Source of the DNA: Lawsonibacter celer
Lineage (GTDB): Bacteria; Bacillota; Clostridia; Oscillospirales; Oscillospiraceae
Length of the DNA: 64,000 bases
Direction of reading: 5' to 3'
NCBI RefSeq assembly: GCF_014281125.1
Contig: NZ_JACOEA010000006.1
Coordinates: 62,001-126,000, forward strand
Each line of letters opens with the position of its first letter. Positions within the stretch are counted from its first letter, which is position 1. Shown piece by piece: positions 62,048 through 64,000 of this stretch. The notes under the pieces are model-generated. The model searched no databases, was not told the origin of the DNA, and worked only from the letters and a program-made list of their open reading frames with translations. A program made the translations under genes and the position numbers.

Positions 62048-62614
62048 TCAGACCAGCCAATCCACCAGGTTTTGATAGGCAGCCAGCGGGTCGTAGAGGG
62101 CCCGCTCCTCTTCAGTCAGGGCCTCGCTTGCTGTGGTTAGGGCGGCCTCCATGGCCCCCGGAGCCGCGGACTCCCACTCCTCCAGGAGGGTGCGCGCCTG
62201 GCTGTAGCGCCCTTTGTTATAAAGGGTGCGCAGCTGATTGAGCTGATTCAGGGCTTTGACCTGTGCTTGGGTATCGGTCAGGGATTCCTCGGCCTCCTGG
62301 GCGGTGTGCTGGGCGCTGTCCCGGTCGTGCTCCAGCTGGCCGATCTGCGCGTTCAGCGCGGTGTTTTCCTCCTTCAGACTGTCCCGTTCATCAATAATGT
62401 TCTGGAGCGTTTGGGCCGCGGAGTTTGAAGTCTGCTGCAGATTATCAATGGCCTCGCGGTTGCTGCGCTGCTGGGCAAAGTAGGAATACAGCAGCAATAG
62501 AAAGGCCACGGCGAAGAGAATCACCAGATATTTGAGGACGGCGTTCTTTTTCCGGGCACGCTTGCTCTCGCGGCGGCGGGCGGCCCAATCCTGCCGTTCG
62601 GGTTCGCTGCTCAC
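62048..62614 (-). CDS. Membrane-anchored coiled-coil protein, hypothetical
   Basis: This 188-residue protein has a basic N-terminus, one membrane helix (about 27-47) and a long coiled coil (about 48-130; LQNIIDERDSLKEENTALNAQIGQLEHDRDS). The C-terminal domain (RTLYNKGRYSQARTLLEEW) resembles a single TPR. The topology suggests the C-terminus lies outside. Its ATG overlaps the parB stop (ATGA), so it is translated with parAB; a link to chromosome or division positioning is plausible but unproven. Confidence 0.8.
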   Translation of the reverse strand: MSSEPERQDWAARRRESKRARKKNAVLKYLVILFAVAFLLLLYSYFAQQRSNREAIDNLQQTSNSAAQTLQNIIDERDSLKEENTALNAQIGQLEHDRDSAQHTAQEAEESLTDTQAQVKALNQLNQLRTLYNKGRYSQARTLLEEWESAAPGAMEAALTTASEALTEEERALYDPLAAYQNLVDWLV

Positions 62615-63507
62615 AGGGCAGACCCTCCTTCCTGTTTCGGAGATATCTGCTCCAGCAGATCCAGCAGAGCGGTCAGGTCGTCGGTGTTGTAGAATTCCAG
62701 CTCCACCTTGCCTTTGCGCCTGCCGGAAATAATGTTCACTTTTCGTCCCAATCGGGCAGCCAGGCTTTTTTCCGCCTCCTTTAAATAAAGGGTGAGGTCA
62801 AGGGCGGAGGGGGAGGCGGGCGCGGCAGGCTCCTTTTCCCCGGCGGCCAGGCGCTTGGCCAGCGCCTCGGTCTGCCGGACCGACAGATCCTCGGCCACCA
62901 CCTTTTGTGCCAGCTTCTTCTGCAGGTCGCCGCTGGGCACGGAGAGAATGGCTCGTGCGTGGCCGGCGGACAGCTTGCCCTCCTCCAGCATCAGATGCAC
63001 TGCGTCCGGAAGGGCCAGCAGCCGCAGCGCGTTGGCGACGGTAGGCCGGGATTTGCCCACCCGCTGGGAGACCTCCTCCTGGGTCATGCCGTACTCGCTC
63101 ATAAGCACCTTATATCCGTTGGCTTCCTCCACTGGATTCAGGTCCTCCCGCTGGAGGTTTTCAATCAGACCCAGTTCCATGACCTTGCGGTCGTCCGCCT
63201 CGATAATGACGGCGGGTACCTCGGTCAGCCCCGCCAGTTTGGCGGCCCGCCAGCGGCGCTCCCCGGCAATGATCTGATAATAGCCGGAGGAGAGGCGGCG
63301 CACTGTCAGGGGCTGAATGACCCCGTGGGTGCGGATGGAGTCGGCCAGATCGGCCAGCGCCTCGTCGTCAAAGCGCTTGCGGGGCTGCTTCAGCCCCGGC
63401 TCCACCTGTGAAATGGGGAGAGAAAGGGAGCCGCCCTCCTGTGTCTGCAGGGCGGCGTCGCCCAAAAGTGCGCCCAGGCCCTTGCCCAGGCCGCGTTCTG
63501 ATGCCAT
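62611..63507 (-). CDS. parB: Chromosome-partitioning protein ParB (Spo0J)
   Basis: This 298-residue protein has the ParB CTPase fold with GVIQPLTVRR, IAGERRWRAAKLAGL and ENLQREDLNPVEEA, the DNA-binding HTH MTQEEVSQRVGKSRPTVANALRLL (about 135-160) and a C-terminal dimer domain. It loads on parS and slides as a clamp to recruit SMC and ParA. It starts 4 bases after parA. Confidence 0.96.
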   Translation of the reverse strand: MASERGLGKGLGALLGDAALQTQEGGSLSLPISQVEPGLKQPRKRFDDEALADLADSIRTHGVIQPLTVRRLSSGYYQIIAGERRWRAAKLAGLTEVPAVIIEADDRKVMELGLIENLQREDLNPVEEANGYKVLMSEYGMTQEEVSQRVGKSRPTVANALRLLALPDAVHLMLEEGKLSAGHARAILSVPSGDLQKKLAQKVVAEDLSVRQTEALAKRLAAGEKEPAAPASPSALDLTLYLKEAEKSLAARLGRKVNIISGRRKGKVELEFYNTDDLTALLDLLEQISPKQEGGSAL

Positions 63508-63511
63508 GCGC

Positions 63512-64000
63512 TTATCCGTCCTTTCTATTGTGCTCCTGAACCTCGTGAGCCAGCGCGTCGTAGGCCTCCGAGCCCCGGGAATAGCTGTCGTAAGCGGAAA
63601 CCGGCTTTCCGTGGCTGGGGGCTTCGGAAAGCCGGACGTTGCGGGGAATGACCGTGGCGTACACCTGACCGGGAAAATGGCGCTTGACCTCCTCGGCTAC
63701 CTGCATGGACAGGTTGGTGCGGCCGTCATACATGGTAAGTACCACGCCCTCCAGCGCGATTTGCGGATTGAGAGAGCGCTTTACAATGCGGATGGTGGAG
63801 AGCAGATCGCTGAGTCCCTCCAGCGCGTAATACTCACATTGGACCGGAACCAGGACCGTATCCGCCGCACAGAGGGCGTTTAAAGTCAGCAGCTCCAGGG
63901 AGGGGGGGCAGTCGATCAGGATGTAGTCGTAATGGGAAGTCACCTGTGTCAGCGCGTTTTTCAGCAGATACTCCCGCTCTGCCAGAGCGATCATCTCAAT
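63512..64000 (-). CDS. parA: ParA (Soj) partition ATPase, N-terminal part outside the window
   Basis: The last 163 codons are present (positions 64000-63512). They contain [19 protein letters not shown] (Walker B region), [17 protein letters not shown], and the C-terminal [31 protein letters not shown] typical of Soj. The frame is open to the edge; Walker A lies beyond. It works with ParB in origin segregation and regulation of DnaA. Confidence 0.95.
   Translation of the reverse strand: MEMIALAEREYLLKNALTQVTSHYDYILIDCPPSLELLTLNALCAADTVLVPVQCEYYALEGLSDLLSTIRIVKRSLNPQIALEGVVLTMYDGRTNLSMQVAEEVKRHFPGQVYATVIPRNVRLSEAPSHGKPVSAYDSYSRGSEAYDALAHEVQEHNRKDG

Noticed and set aside
1..64000. CRISPR arrays, tRNA, rRNA, tmRNA, intact insertion sequences or prophage genes
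   Set aside because: No regularly spaced repeats, cloverleaf sequences, transposase or phage structural proteins were recognised by reading.

Overview
This is a GC-rich Bacillota (Firmicutes) chromosome segment spanning the replication origin. The best taxonomic guess is a gut spore-former of the Oscillospiraceae/Flavonifractor-Intestinimonas type, inferred from content only. It carries sporulation genes (spoIIID, gpr), T-box leaders before glycyl- and histidyl-tRNA synthetase genes, c-di-AMP receptor darA, remB, RicT, a butyrate-type CoA-transferase, an apparent bile salt hydrolase and SLH-domain surface proteins. No rRNA, tRNA, CRISPR array or intact transposase gene was found.

Layout. 1-25 kb: transporters (AEC family, partial; ABC exporter; CPA2 antiporter; MATE), an MBL hydrolase, a YlmH-like S4 protein, a 1778-residue secreted phosphodiester-glycosidase/metallophosphatase/SLH protein, ychF, CoA-transferase, bile salt hydrolase, amidase, spoIIID, and a small tail-anchored protein gene whose promoter carries a cluster of LexA-type boxes. 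22-25.3 kb: jag-yidC-yidD-rnpA-rpmH on the minus strand, diverging from dnaA. 25.6-36.8 kb: dnaA, the DnaA-box cluster of oriC, dnaN, a thioesterase, yaaA, recF, remB, gyrB, gyrA, a SHOCT membrane protein, rnhA and a GNAT gene. 36.9-44.4 kb: ricT, holB, darA, an Orn/Lys/Arg decarboxylase-family gene, lepA and an HTH regulator, all on the minus strand. 44.5-52.9 kb: pta, an M23 peptidase, yihY, rpsT, gpr, T-box-glyS and a Qnr-like pentapeptide protein. 53-64 kb: aspS, an SLH protein, hisS with T-box, an MGS-like protein, minD, rsmG, mscL, serS, parS, parB and parA (partial), all on the minus strand.

How they fit. The core is origin firing (dnaA/oriC), the sliding clamp and repair (dnaN, recF), supercoiling (gyrAB), segregation (parABS, minD), membrane protein insertion and RNase P (yidC, yidD, jag, rnpA), and tRNA charging controlled by T-boxes. 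The usual rnpA-jag-rsmG-parAB continuity is broken: rsmG and parAB lie about 35 kb away on the other side of oriC.

The most unusual material is non-coding. Two related ~500-600 bp structured repeats with inverted ends lie between gyrB and gyrA and upstream of lepA. Two short GC-rich elements share a core sequence and each is bracketed by a 73-79 bp duplication of a gene end. At lepA the duplicated 5' end forms an 80-codon leader ORF overlapping the lepA start. At gpr the duplicated 3' end forms a 32-codon ORF. These, and the SOS-box gene at 21.6-22.1 kb, are the main candidates for undescribed biology.
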